This document shows, in pieces, positions 43,740-55,300 of a stretch of 64,000 nt of DNA. A program made the translations under genes and the position numbers. The notes under the pieces were generated by a model. It ran no database searches, was not told where the DNA came from, and saw only the letters and a program-made list of their open reading frames with translations. The DNA comes from Diphasiastrum complanatum (taxonomy: Eukaryota; Streptophyta; Lycopodiopsida; Lycopodiales; Lycopodiaceae). Positions within the stretch are counted from its first letter, which is position 1. Each line of letters opens with the position of its first letter. The DNA is taken from the NCBI GenBank assembly GCA_029204225.1, contig CM055095.1, forward strand, positions 69,691,847-69,755,846. Direction: 5' to 3'.

Positions 43740-43974
43740 TGTTAGAAATCAATGATAAACTTCATGTGTTATTGTTTACTTTGTACTTTTAATGTTGCCA
43801 GTTGTTACCAATTGTAACTAGATGTAGGCTAGTCTATTAGTCAGCTCCTAAGTTTCTCTTTATCAGGGTTTATTGTACACATTACATTCAGTTATTATAG
43901 TGGTGGTGTTGCTCTTCCTCCTTGTGGTAATTGTTTTTTATGAATGTATCCTACTGTTGATCTTATTATTAACA
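43740..43974 (+). repeat. 5' LTR of copia D
   Basis: 235 bp, TGTTAGAAATCAATG to TTATTAACA, directly followed by a primer site. A compact LTR of typical plant copia size. Confidence 0.85.
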
Positions 43975-43987
43975 TGGTATCAAAGCC
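43975..43987 (+). promoter_or_regulatory. Primer binding site of copia D
   Basis: TGGTATCAAAGCC, one mismatch from TGGTATCAGAGCC, abutting the LTR. Confidence 0.85.
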
Positions 43988-45345
43988 CGATAGTTCTACA
44001 TGCTTGATCAGTGGATACCGCTTGCATTAGGCTCCGCAATGAAGTGAGAAAGCTTGAAGAAATCTACTTTTGCTATTTTGCATGTACTGAAGCATCAAAA
44101 TCATTAGTGGGATTGGAGACACAGTCTCGGAGGCATCAAAAAGACCAAGGTAGCATCAAACAAATTGAAAATCTGTTGAGTGGGGAGATTTTTACAATAC
44201 TTCCAAGTTTTGTGTCAAAAGTGTCATTTGTGAGAGAGTTTTGCCAAGAAATCTCTCATTTGTTTGTTTGGGGAACTGCAAATCACACTAGACAGTGTCT
44301 AGTACTGTCATTCACAATTATGAGGCATTTAGAAACTGAAAAACTGTGATTTAATTAAGTTTTAGCCTATTTTTGTGAATTTTTTGTGAAATGTGTGCAA
44401 GCAAGTAGAGTAGGTCTTTAAAACTCAATATTGTTAATCATTTGCAGTGAGAATAGTATTGGGAAGGAGCCAACGCAAGCAGATCTGATTTAGGGACCCA
44501 ATGCACTAAAAATTAGCCTTTTGGTGAAGATTTGAGTTAGAGCAGGCCATTTTTTTGTTGTTTGCCTAGTTTCTAGACTTTCTCTGTCACTATACTACAC
44601 TCCAGAACGTACTAGTAAGGGTCGAAAGGCCGAAAACAGGGCCAAAACGCTTGAAAACAGGGCCGAAACGGTTGCTTCCAGTCCCGAAACATCAACAGAA
44701 AGGGCCGAAGCGCTTCCATGTCCTCGTGAAACGCCTCCGAAACATCCATGTTCATGCACCGAATCCTTCTAAACCATTATGTATTGAAATGTTTTCAAGC
44801 AGCCAAGGAGTGAATGCGGGCCAATCCAAGTCTGCCACTGTCAGAGATGAATGTGTACCTTAATCTGGACCGTCGGATCAAATCAGATCAATGGTTGTTC
44901 GAAGAATTTGCACTTCAAATTCCATTTCAATTGAAGGGTCCCACAGGTGCCCTTAGTTTTTGGGACTGACCCATTCTTCCTAAGGGCTCTGTCCACTTGT
45001 TGTTTTTGCAGAAAGGCAGAAAATAGAGTGATATTTTGACCTAGCTAGAGAAACTGTTTTTGGGATCTAATTAGATAGGAGCTATGTTGGTACAAAGGGC
45101 TATGCGCTGATATAAAAATCTTTGAAATCGGAGATCTGTGCGTAACGGATTTTTTTTTCAAAAATGGCAGTTGGTAATAATTGCCATTTTTAAGGCTTAA
45201 GGGCAATTTTGAGTCATTTGGAGGCCAAATATTTCAAATTGGCATAACTTTCTATCCATAACTCTGATTGAAAAGTGGTCAGAGACATCATTTGTCAATT
45301 TTGCAGCAAATTTTCTTTTCTTGCAACTATGCAGTATAGAAATTC
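43988..45345 (+). other. Leader of copia D
   Basis: About 1.36 kb without a gag-like frame, longer than usual. A GC-richer block with repeated GGGCC(G/A)AAACG occurs near 44620-44720; it may be inserted foreign sequence. Confidence 0.4.
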
Positions 45346-46182
45346 AAACTGAAGGACATTTTGATAGAAAAGGAGCTATGGGAGATCATGACAGGTGAAG
45401 AGACAAGGCCCTTAATTGAAGAAGATCAGCGAAGAGAAAACGGAAAGCACAGGATGTCATCAACTTATCAGTCAAAGATGCGATCATTTCCTACATTTCG
45501 GATTCGAAAGGATCGAAAGAGGCTTAATATACATTTAAAGCATTGTTTGAAACCACAAACACATCTTGAGTGCTATTTCTGAAGATGAAGTTGCATACAT
45601 TACGAATGAATGATGGTGCAACCATTATCGATCACATATTGAAGGTAAAGGAAATTCGTTGGGGAGCGAGTACATGACCGTGAGATCATGCAATTGACAT
45701 TGAACAACTTGAGTGAGTCACATCAAACGTTTGTGACCAGTATAGCCACACTGGAGAATTTTCCAACCTATGAAGAATTAGGTGGATTACTTTTGCAAGA
45801 AGAACAACATCAAGAGAATTTAAGTCATCACAATGGGAATTTGATCAAGCTCTTGTAGTCAGAGGACATGGTGGCAGATTTGGTCGTCGAGAGATGGAAA
45901 TTCAAATCGTGAATCGCTCCAAAAATTTCAAGAACAATCCAATAATGGTCCAAATCAAGGCAATTGGCATCAAGGTCAAGGTCAAAGACACGGCAATTCA
46001 AGGCAGAAGAAATCTGGGAATTGCCAATATGCAACAAACCTAGTCATTGGGAGCGTGAGTGCTTCAAGAAACAGAAAGAAGTAGCACAACAAAAAGGCAA
46101 ACGCCATGTAGGCAATTATGTTGATCAACATCAATTTAATGATGATCAATATGAGGATGATGCAGGTGAGAGTTCAAACTTG
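45346..46182 (+). pseudogene. Ty1/copia D gag
   Basis: Gag read through several frameshifts: ELWEIMTGEETRPLIEEDQR (45370-45430), then in other frames an AIISYISDSKDPKEAW-like stretch (near 45490) and RVLFLKMKLHTLRMNDGAT, then IDHILKVKEIRWG. The C-terminal zinc knuckle (CNKPSHWERECFKKQK near 46026-46070) is partly out of frame. An acidic tail (QYEDDAGESSNL) breaks off at about 46182. No protease follows. Confidence 0.8.
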
Positions 46183-46353
46183 TGTTGGGGATATTCCCAA
46201 CATATTGTAAATAAATAATATCGGTTCATAAAAACTGTTGCGAGGGCATGGCATCCTGCGCATATAAGCCCATGGCCAAATGAGCACGCAAGTTGAGTGT
46301 AAATAAAAATAATAGACTTGGGCCCTTTATGTTATTAAAATAAAACTAGAGGC
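46183..46353. other. Near-palindromic TGTTGGGGATATTCCCAACA and flank
   Basis: The 20-base near-palindrome (46183-46202) occurs exactly where gag similarity ends; it may be the start of another LTR, itself cut by the LTR at 46354. Confidence 0.4.
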
Positions 46354-47256
46354 TGTTGGGAGAGAGGGGGAGAGGAGAATAAATGGCGAACACGAACGAG
46401 AAACAAACTCGAACAAGAAATGAGCGAGAAGCGAACTCGAACAGAAAATGTTCGTGCGCAGCGGAATGAATTATTCAACTCTCTCCAAAAGCATGATTAC
46501 GCCTATCGACAAGACTAAAAGTTGATCATCTATTACCAAAAAGAGCAACTAGAAAGATCAGACAAAATGAAGAACAAACATAGCAATATTAACACAAATC
46601 TGAATGCAGAACAACGAGTTGTATCAGATTAAGTATATCATGTATACAAGTTAATAATGCGGTAGAGCACAATACAATAGCGGACAAAACTGCGTGCCCT
46701 ACGAAGCTTATTTTGTCTGTAATAAGGAATGAAACCTCTTCTCTTAGTCTCTTCTTCACTCACTTGATCATCTGATCATCATCATCTGAATGGTGTCCAA
46801 AATATGTGTATATACATAATATTACAGGTGTGCAGATGTGAAAGTACAAAGTGGATGTGTTGTCTGTAGGAGATCGTGGGTGGCTGCAATCGTTGTCCAA
46901 TATGTTACCACAACTGCATGGAGTGAGCATAAAAAGGGTGCGATGTCAGCCAGTGCTGAAGTGAACGTTGGTGATGATGCGAAAAGTGGGTCACTCTTAC
47001 GAATGGCCTTAGGATAAGATTTATAGGGTGTCTTAGCTTTTAGGGCACCTTCGGCATTCTGTAGGATAGTGTCCCCTTTTTGCCTGTCACCATAACCTGT
47101 GTAAAAGCACAGTGTTCGCGATTCTTTCGCCCTTTATTCGTCTGTGCAAATTTGCGTATAAATATGCAGGCTGCGTGACAACATTAGTAAACATGCAACA
47201 AGAATGGAGGCAGATTAAAAATGGGATTTAGGAGAGTAGAAGGAGTAAATCCAACA
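46354..47256 (-). repeat. 3' LTR of copia C (minus copy)
   Basis: 903 bp, minus-strand TGTTGGATTTACTCC to CTCTCCCAACA, after a G-rich polypurine tract (47257-47263). Homologous to the plus LTR at 52700-53825. Confidence 0.85.
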
Positions 47257-47263
47257 CCCCCCC

Positions 47264-48660
47264 TTAATCTGGATCCATGAATGCCTTAATCTTCAAACTG
47301 AGCAATGCACAAAATTTGTTGTGTGCATTAATACTGAGTGCTTTTGTGAAAATGTTTGCAACCATGTCATGCGTTCTGCAATACGTTAAGCTTACCTCCT
47401 TGTCGAGAACCTTGCCCCTGATGTAGTGATATCTGATCTCAATGTGCTTACTCCTAGAATGAAATCTAGGGTTGGCCGATAAGGCAATAGCACTTTGGTT
47501 ATCACAAAAACAAATTGTGCGGCTGTACTGATACAGATTGATGTTTGACAGCAAATTTCTCAACCAAAATGCTTCCTTAATAGATTGAGAAGCAGCAATG
47601 TATTTTGCTTTAGTAGAAGAAAGTGCGATAGAGGTTTGCTTCCGACTGTTCCATGAAATAGGACCGTCGTTGAAGAAGAATGTAAATCGAGATGTGGATT
47701 TACAATTGTCTGCATCTCCTCCCTAGATTGCATCAGAATAGCCACTGAGCTGATGAAGATTTCATTGCTGACATCTCCATAGCAGATGCACTGGTCCATG
47801 GTAGCTCAAATATATCTCATGACTCGAATAAGAGCCTTCCAATGGGTAATGCTAGGATTAGTCATATATTGGCTAAGTGAGCTTATAGCAAAAGAGATAT
47901 TTGGTCTTGTACAGACCATTGCGTACATGAGAGATCCAAGTATCGATTGATACGGATATTCTCTCATCTGCTCCTCTTCCTGCTTGGTTTGGGGACATTG
48001 GTGAGTGGGCTAATTTACAATTCATCAAATTGTATCTGTTAAGAACATTGTGAAGATAGCTTTGTTGAGTGATGTAAATCAGTCGATTTGCTCTGTCTCT
48101 GTGGATTTGAATTCCAAGACAGAAGTGGGCTTCGCCCAGATCAGTCATGTCGAATTCTGAGAATAGCATCTGTTTTGCATCCTTGACCATTTTGGTATTG
48201 TTGCTGAAGAGCAACGTATCATCAACGTACAAGGTGATGATAATGAAGGATTGTTGCACTGACCTTGAATAAACGTTGCAATAAGCAGTGCTTGTTTGAA
48301 TCCTTGTTCAATGAGGAATGTGTTGATCCTCTGAAACCAAGCTCTGGCAGACTATTTCAAGCCGTACAGTGCTTTGTGGAGTTTACAGACATGATTCTTC
48401 ATGCCTTCTAGAACGTATCCTTCGGGCTAGATCATGTAGATATCTTCTTATATTACTTCGTTCAGATAGGCTATTTGTACATCAAGTTGATGTACTTCGA
48501 GGTCAGCAGCTGCAACATAAGACAAGAGCATTTGGATCGACGAATGTTTGACGACTGGACTAAAAGTCTCACTGTAGTCGACATTCGGGATCTGGGAGTC
48601 CTCGTGCTACTAGTCTAGCCTTCCTTCGATCAATGGCATTCATTAGAAGTCTTCTTGATC
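47264..48660 (-). pseudogene. Ty1/copia C RNase H and first RT copy
   Basis: Minus-strand RNase H: TICFCDNQSAIALSANPRFH, SRSKHIEIRYHYIRGKVL, MVANIFTKALSINAHNKF (47563-47264), upstream remnants to 47799. RT: SFIIITLYVDDTLLFSNNTK (YVDD near 48230), FDMTDLGEAHFCLGIQIHRD, then the more N-terminal CKLHKALYG-like part in broken frames to 48660. This RT segment occurs a second time at 49030-49770. Confidence 0.9.
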
Positions 48661-49029
48661 TTACAATGCCAAACCAGGCAAAAGGGACAGATTGTCGTTG
48701 TAGTATATTTGTTTTGTCCTGTCTGTTAGAGGACTACTCAAGGTCATTTCTCTTGAACGCACTTACATTCATACATAGATGCAAGCCAAGAATGCTCATT
48801 CACGGATCAGAGTACAAACCAAATGAACGTTCAATAGATTCTACAACTACCTACTCTAAAAACAAACTGAATACTACAATATACTAACACTGAGCTACAC
48901 TTGCATAAATCGACAAAACAAGAACCAAGAACTAATCTACAGCATGTTAGAAGTCCAAGAATCAAGAAACCAACCAGTCTTTTGATTCTTGGACATCCCA
49001 AGAACATCAAGCACTGGATTGTAAAGAGA
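48661..49029. repeat. Foreign insert between the two RT copies of element C
   Basis: About 370 bp unrelated to copia pol. Positions 48941-49015 match 60939-61013. The shared part includes a perfect 13-bp inverted repeat (GTCCAAGAATCAA at 48953-48965 and its complement at 48982-48994). Confidence 0.65.
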
Positions 49030-51433
49030 TATACTCTCTCATTTGATCCTCTTCCTGCTTGGTCTGGGGACATTGGTCCATTGATAAATGCAGGTCTAGA
49101 TCCATTGGTGAGTGAGCTAATATACAATTCATTAGATTGTATCTGTTAAGAACATTGTGAAGATACATTTGTTGAGTGATGTAAATCAGTCGTTTTGCTC
49201 TGTCTCTATGGATTTGAATGTCCAGACAGAAGTGAGCTTCGTCCAGATCAGTCATGTCAAACTCTGAAAATAGCATCTGCTTCGAATCCTTGACCATATC
49301 GGTAACGTTGCTGAAGAGCAACGTATCACCCACATATAAGGTGATGATAATGAAGGATTGCTGCACTGACTTGGAATAAACATTGCAATCAGTAGTGTTT
49401 GGTTTAAATCCTTGTTCGATGAGGAATGTGTTTTTTTTTTGAAACTAAGCTTTGGCAGACTATGTCAAGCCGTACAGTGCTTTGTGGAGTTTACAAACAT
49501 GATTCTTCGTACCTTCCAGAACGTATTTTTCGGGCTGGATCATGTAGATATCTTCTTGTATAACTCCATTCAAATAAGTTGTTTGTACATCAAGTTGATG
49601 TACCTCTAGGTAGGCAGCTACAGCAAAAGACAGGAGCATTCGGATCGACAAATGTTTGACTACTGGACTGAAAGTCTCGCTGTAGTTGACGTTCGAGATC
49701 TGAGTGAATCCTCGTGCTATGAGTCTTGCCTTCCTTCGATCAGTTGCTCCATTGGCATTGTATTTGATCTTAAAGATCCATTTGCAATCAATGATATTGC
49801 AGCCAATAGGAGCTTTGACTAGTGACCATGTCTGGTTCTTGATCAGAGAGGAATAATCTCTGTCCATAGCTTCTCTCCAGAGATCAGAGTCTGGTTGGCT
49901 GAGTGCCTCTTCGACTGTCGTCGGTTCCTATATCAAGAGACATGCAGACTCAAGATATACCTTGTGGGTTGTGTGCGCACTCGGCTTGATCTTTTGGGAG
50001 GATTCGACTGGTGAACCACTCTTGGGACTTGTTGTTGGGTAGCAGCAACATCTTCGTCTGATTCGCTGTCAAGAAGTGGGTCGACAATGGACATGCCTGA
50101 GCCAGAAGCTCGGACAGTGGTGTCAATGGCAGGTGATGAAAATTCTTCTAGAGCAATATCCTTGCCTTTGATGTCGACGAACTGATCCTCAATAAAGACT
50201 GTATCCCGGCTATATGAGATTTGATGGGTATCAGGATCATACAGCTTGTATCTATTCTCAGATGAAGATATCCTATCAGGATGGTCTTGAGACCTTGGAA
50301 GTCCAATTTCTTTCTCGTGTCTTTTGGGATCTGCGCATAGGCAATGCACCCAAACACTCTTAGGTTCTTCACATAAGGCTTAGAGCCTATCCACACCTCA
50401 TGGGGTGTCTTGCCTGAGAGGACCTTAGTCGAGCATCTGTTCTGGACGTAAGCTGTAGTGGAGACAACTTCAGCCCAGAATCTCTTGGGCAGCGATGCAT
50501 GCACTAGCATACATTTGGCTGATTCAACCAGGGTACGGTTCTTCCTCTCGGCTAAGCCATTAGACTGAGGATTGTAAGGAGTGATGAATTGTTGCTCAGT
50601 GCCTTGGCTTTGGCAATACTCCTTAAACTCAATAGAGATATATTCTCCACCGTTGTTTGACCTTAGAGCCTTGATCATCCGTCCAGTATCCTTTTATGCA
50701 CGCTCCTTGAAGATTCTGAAGTAGTTGAAAGCTTCTAATTTCTTCTTTATAAAATACACCACAGTCCTTCTGGAAAATTCATCAATAAAAGTTATAAAAT
50801 ACTTGGCATCCTTCAGCAAAGGATTTTTCATTGGACCACAAATGTCTAAATGTACAATGTCTAACAATTCTCTAGCAATATGCTGATGGCTTGATTTAAA
50901 CGGTTTTCTAGTCTGTTTACCAACTAGACAATCTTGACAGATAGGTAACTCGACTTTTTCACAAGGATAGTCGAGATCAAGGACAATAGATTGTTTAGAT
51001 ATTTGTTGTACAACAGCATGATGCAAGTGACCAAGTCTATAATGCCAAAGTAAACTTTTATTTGTATGAATAGAAGTACTGAGCGCCTGACTAGAGGCAG
51101 AAAAGAAATGACTTAATTTATACAAGTATCCATGCCTCTTTCCGAGTGCTATGATCTTGCCTGTCCTATCAACTACTTTGCACTAATCACATTCGAATTC
51201 TACTCTATGTCCTAGATCTGTGATTTTGCTTACAGAGATTCATAGACAAATTTGGGACATACAGAACTTTAGAAAGTAGCTTAGACTGATCATTTGCAAA
51301 GCTTAATCTTACAGTACATTCACCTTTAATAGCTTATGTGCTATTGTCGTCAAGGTGAACATATTTATGGGTACTGTACGGTGTATAGAAATCAAAACAA
51401 CCAATGAGGCTGGTCATGTGTTGAGTGGCTCCA
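49030..51433 (-). pseudogene. Ty1/copia C protease end, integrase and second RT copy
   Basis: From the 5' side (minus strand): protease from GATQHMT at 51433 (its DS lies at the LTR junction), HLDDNSTAIKGECTVRL. GAG-pre-integrase at 51125 (LLWHYRLGHLHHAV; LPICQDCLVGKQTRKPF). Integrase ITFIDEFSRRTVVYFIKKK, then LRSNNGGEYISIEFKEYCQS with the second Asp replaced by Asn, NGLAERKNRTLVESAKCML and KVLSGKTPHEVWIGSKPY. Then the linker (SRVRTQPTRY) and RT: DCKWIFKIKYNANGATDRRK (near 49790), HQLDVQTTYLNGVIQEDIYM and LYVGDTLLFSN with YVDD changed to YVGD. Many stops. Confidence 0.9.
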
Positions 51434-51823
51434 GAGGAGATCGTGGGTGGTTGCAGTCGTTGTCAAGTCTGTTAGCGCAGTCGCATGGGGTCAGTGTGAA
51501 AAGGGTGCGACGTCAACCTTTGTTGAAGTGAACGTTGGTGAAGATGCGAAAAATGCGTCACTCTGATGAAATGCTTTAGGATTTGATTTATAGGGTGCCT
51601 TTGCTTCCTAGGGCACCTTTGGCATTTTGTAAGGTAGTGTCGTCTTTTTCGCCTATCACAAAACATGTGTAAAAACACAGTGTCGCGATTCTTTTGCCTT
51701 TTCTTCGCCTGTGAGAATTTACATGTAAATATGCAGACTGTGCAACAACGTGAGTAAAAATGCAGCAAGAATGGAGGCAGATTAAAATGGGATTTAGGAG
51801 AGTAGAGGAGATAAATCCAATAG
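51434..51823 (-). repeat. LTR fragment of copia C fused to protease
   Basis: Matches the start of the LTRs at 47256 and 52700 (minus orientation). It is joined at 51434 straight to the protease active-site codons, so the LTR end, primer site, leader and all of gag are deleted. Confidence 0.78.
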
Positions 51824-51947
51824 TGAGAATTTTTAACATGTCTCCCATTTAATTTGGTGACAGTCCCTTGGCTTTGGTGTTGGTGAATGTGTGAATTCAT
51901 TACGATGTGCTGAATCTTGAGGTGCCACTAGTCAAAGAGAGAATGAT

Positions 51948-51971
51948 AAAAAAAAAAGGGGGGGGGGGGGG
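51948..51971 (+). repeat. A10G14 homopolymer tract
   Basis: Ten A followed by fourteen G. It looks like an expanded polypurine tract and precedes the plus-strand copy of C. Confidence 0.85.
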
Positions 51972-51989
51972 TAGGAATGATTGGGAGGA

Positions 51990-52690
51990 GAATGATATAA
52001 TTTTTTTTGAAACTTATCGATCAATACTTGGATCTCTCATGTATGCAATGGTCTGTACAAGACCACATATTTCTTTTGCAGTAAGCTCACTCGGGCAATA
52101 TATGGCTAATTCTGGCATCACCCATTGGAAGGCTCTCATAAGAGTCATGAGATATATTTGAGCTACCATGGACTAGTGCGTCTGCTATGGAGACGTCAGC
52201 AACAACAATCTTCATTAGCTTAGTGGATATTCTGATGCAAGCTGGGGAGGAAATGTAGACATCTGGATTTACATTCTTTTTCAATGGCGGTCCTATTTCA
52301 TGGAACAGTCGTAAGCAAACCTCTATTGCACTTTCTTCTACAGAAGCAGAATATATTGTTGCTTCTCAATCTATTAAGGAAGCATTTTGGTTGAGAAATT
52401 TACTGTCAGACATTAATTTCTATTAGTCCAGCCCTACAATTTTATTCTGTGATAATCAGAGTGTTATTGCCTTATTGGCCAACCCTAGATTTCACTCTAG
52501 GAGTAAGCACATTGAAATCAGATATCACTACATCAAGGACAAGGTTCTCAACAAGGAGATGAGCTTAACGTACTGTAGAACGCATGACATGGTTGCAGAC
52601 ATATTCACGAAAGCATTAAGTGTTAATGCACACAACAAATTTTGTGCATTGCTTAGTCTGAAGATCAAGGCATTCACGGATCCATATTAA
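51990..52690 (+). pseudogene. Ty1/copia C plus-strand copy: RT end and RNase H
   Basis: YRSILGSLMYAMVCTRPHIS, FAVSSLGQYMANSG and HWKALIRVMRYI (52015-52161), then frameshifted RNase H (ISWNSRKQTSIALSSTEAEY near 52310; FCDNQSVIALLANPRFHSRS; YIKDKVLNKEMSLTYCRTHD; ADIFTKALSVNAHNKFCALL). Ends at 52690, followed by a G9 tract and LTR. A 3' fragment only, convergent with the minus-strand copy. Confidence 0.92.
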
Positions 52691-52699
52691 GGGGGGGGG

Positions 52700-53825
52700 T
52701 GTTGGATTTATCTCCTCTACTCTCCTAAATCCCATTTTAATCTGTCTCCATTCTTGCTGCATTTTCACTCATGTTGTCGCACAGTCTGCATATTTACATG
52801 GAAATTTTTATAGATGAAGAAAAGACGAAATAATCGCGACACTGTATTTTTACACGTGTTTTGTGACAAGCGAAAAAGGTGACACTACCTTACAAAATGC
52901 CAAAGGTGCCCTAGGAAGCAAAAGCACCCTGTAAATCAAATCCTAAGGCATTTCGTCAGAGTGACGCATTTTTTGCATCTTCACCAACGTTCACTTCAGC
53001 AAAGGCTGACGTCGCACCATTTTCACACTCACCCCATGCGACTGCGCTAACAGACTTGACAACGACTACAACCACCCACGATCTCCTACAGACAACACCT
53101 CCACTTTGTACTTTTTTCATTTGCACACTTGTAACATTGTGTATATATACTGAATACCATTTGCGTATTCAAATTGATTGAGAGAAATCAAGAACAAGTG
53201 TGTGTAAATTTAGCATCAGAAGCTTATCAGAGATAGACAAAGTAGATGTCTTGCGCATTGATTTTTTATTGTTAGTAATAGGTTTTCATTCCTTTAGAAA
53301 TTGAATTAGCTTTGTAGAGCACGCGGTTTCGTCCGTTATTGTCTTGTGCTCTACTGTATTATTGACATGTATAATTGTTATACTTAATCTGATAACAGCT
53401 TATGCATTCAGATTTGTGTTGATATTGTTATGCTTATTTTCATTTTGTCTGACTTTTCTTGTTGCTCAATTTGGTAATCTATTTTAGCGAGTTGATATTA
53501 GTCTAGTTGTTAACGACTAATATTTAGTCTTGTCTTTTGCGAATCATTCGCGACACATAATTTGTCTAGCTGTTCGCGACAAATTATTCTTCTGGTGTTT
53601 CATTAACATTTGGCTACATAATCAGAACAACCGTGATTTCTATCACTAATGTTCTGTTCGTTTCTAATAGACGTAGTCATGCTTAGGGAAAGAGTCATAT
53701 AGCTCATTCCGCTGCGCACGAACACTTTCCGTTCGAGTTCGTTTCTCGTTCGCTTCTTTTTTGTGTTCATTTTCTTTTCGAGCTATTTTCGTTTCTCACA
53801 CACGACACACCCTCTTTCTCCAACA
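52700..53825 (+). repeat. 3' LTR of copia C (plus copy)
   Basis: 1126 bp with TGTTGGA...TCCAACA termini, preceded by the G9 polypurine tract at 52691-52699. Longer than the 903-bp relative at 46354-47256. Confidence 0.88.
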
Positions 53826-54763
53826 CTCACAACAATCTTCTAACAAATTTTCAATTGTCGCTAATTGTACATGAATACATGAATGTGGAATCACAACCCT
53901 AGAACTATTGAAAGTGTCAATGTAAAAACAAGAGTGGTGGTTCTAGAAATAATATCTTCTATGTGAAATGAACTAAGGGCCTTTCTGTTTTTGCTATAGT
54001 GACATTTGAATGTTGTTTTGGTAGAGGTGCAAACGTTACAGGTTTTTGGAATCCAACATCTATTTTTCTAGAGCATATAATGTTTTTTTTTCAATCACAT
54101 TGTAACTAGTCAAAGTTTTTTATTCTCATTATTCTAGTAAATATTCCTAAACTTAAATTGACATTATTTGGAAAGGTAGGGAATGTTATGAGGTATTCTA
54201 ACTTGGGTATGCTCTGGTGAGAACTAATCTAGGACGTGAAATATTTTTCTAAATTCTCTAATCTTGATTTTTTTTTATATGTTGTGTTTGACCAAAAAAA
54301 TCAAAAAATCAAAAAGAAAAAATAATAGTCTAGAGCATGCAGTTGGACAATAGCACTAAAGTTTAAAATCCCAAAACTAGAAATCAAAATCCTAGTGTAC
54401 AAAAAAAAAAAGGAATCTTGTATTAAAGGACAAAACTTTGTCTTAGGATTTTTCATGCTCTAATGTTTACATTAGATTCCTAAATAATTACAAAGATATT
54501 ATATATTTGCTACAGGACTATGGAATTTCTATAACTTTAGACTTCATGTTGATAATCTAGTTTGATGGGCAAAATGGAACAAAGGGTCATAACTTGTGAG
54601 ACAATCTTCAAAGAAAAAGTTTGGCTTTTTTAAACATAAAAATTGATGACTGAGTCTATAAAACCTTATAAGGTATGAAGAAAAACATTTGTGAACGATC
54701 AAATATTCTTCTACGATAAATTTCTATATTAAGAAATAGTATTTTACATAGATATCTCTATCT
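53826..54763. other. AT-rich intergenic DNA
   Basis: Poly-A and poly-T runs, no sustained frames, nothing recognised. Confidence 0.4.
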
Positions 54764-54767
54764 ACAC

Positions 54768-54823
<56 letters not shown>

Positions 54824-54831
54824 CTCTCTCT

Positions 54832-54888
<57 letters not shown>

Positions 54889-54895
54889 CGTGTGT
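54764..54895 (+). repeat. Inverted (AC)n / (GT)n microsatellite palindrome
   Basis: An AC-rich arm of about 59 bases (54764-54822), a short TC spacer (54823-54835) and a TG-rich arm of about 60 bases (54836-54895). The arms are complementary almost throughout; each has GC substitutions near its outer end. Confidence 0.95.
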
Positions 54896-55169
54896 ATTGA
54901 TTTGTGTTTGTGTGAAGTCTGAGAAATTCCATTAGGATTTTTCATAACGTGCACAATTTGTTTTTTTTTTCCAAAAAAAAAAAATTGTATTGTTTTTGTT
55001 TGCTTTTTGTGTAAATTGTTTAGGCTATTTGTAAAAAAGAATTTGTGCTGCTATTTAGGTTTTATTTAATGTATAAAGATGTATTTTATATTACAAAAAA
55101 TACATCCCAAGTCGTTGTTGTAGCGGATCGTGATCCATTGCAACACTTGGTATATATTAGCTTTATATA

Positions 55170-55300
55170 TCTACACACACACACACACAAACACACACAT
55201 CTACATTTACCATGTGTGTGTATATGTATACACACACATGTCTGTGTGTGTGTGTGTACATATATACACATGTGTATATATCTCTGTATGGGTCTATACA
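55170..55300 (+). repeat. Second compound CA/TG microsatellite
   Basis: Interrupted (AC)n and (TG)n blocks with TATATA segments, again with both strand phases adjacent. Spurious open frames on both strands. Confidence 0.9.
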
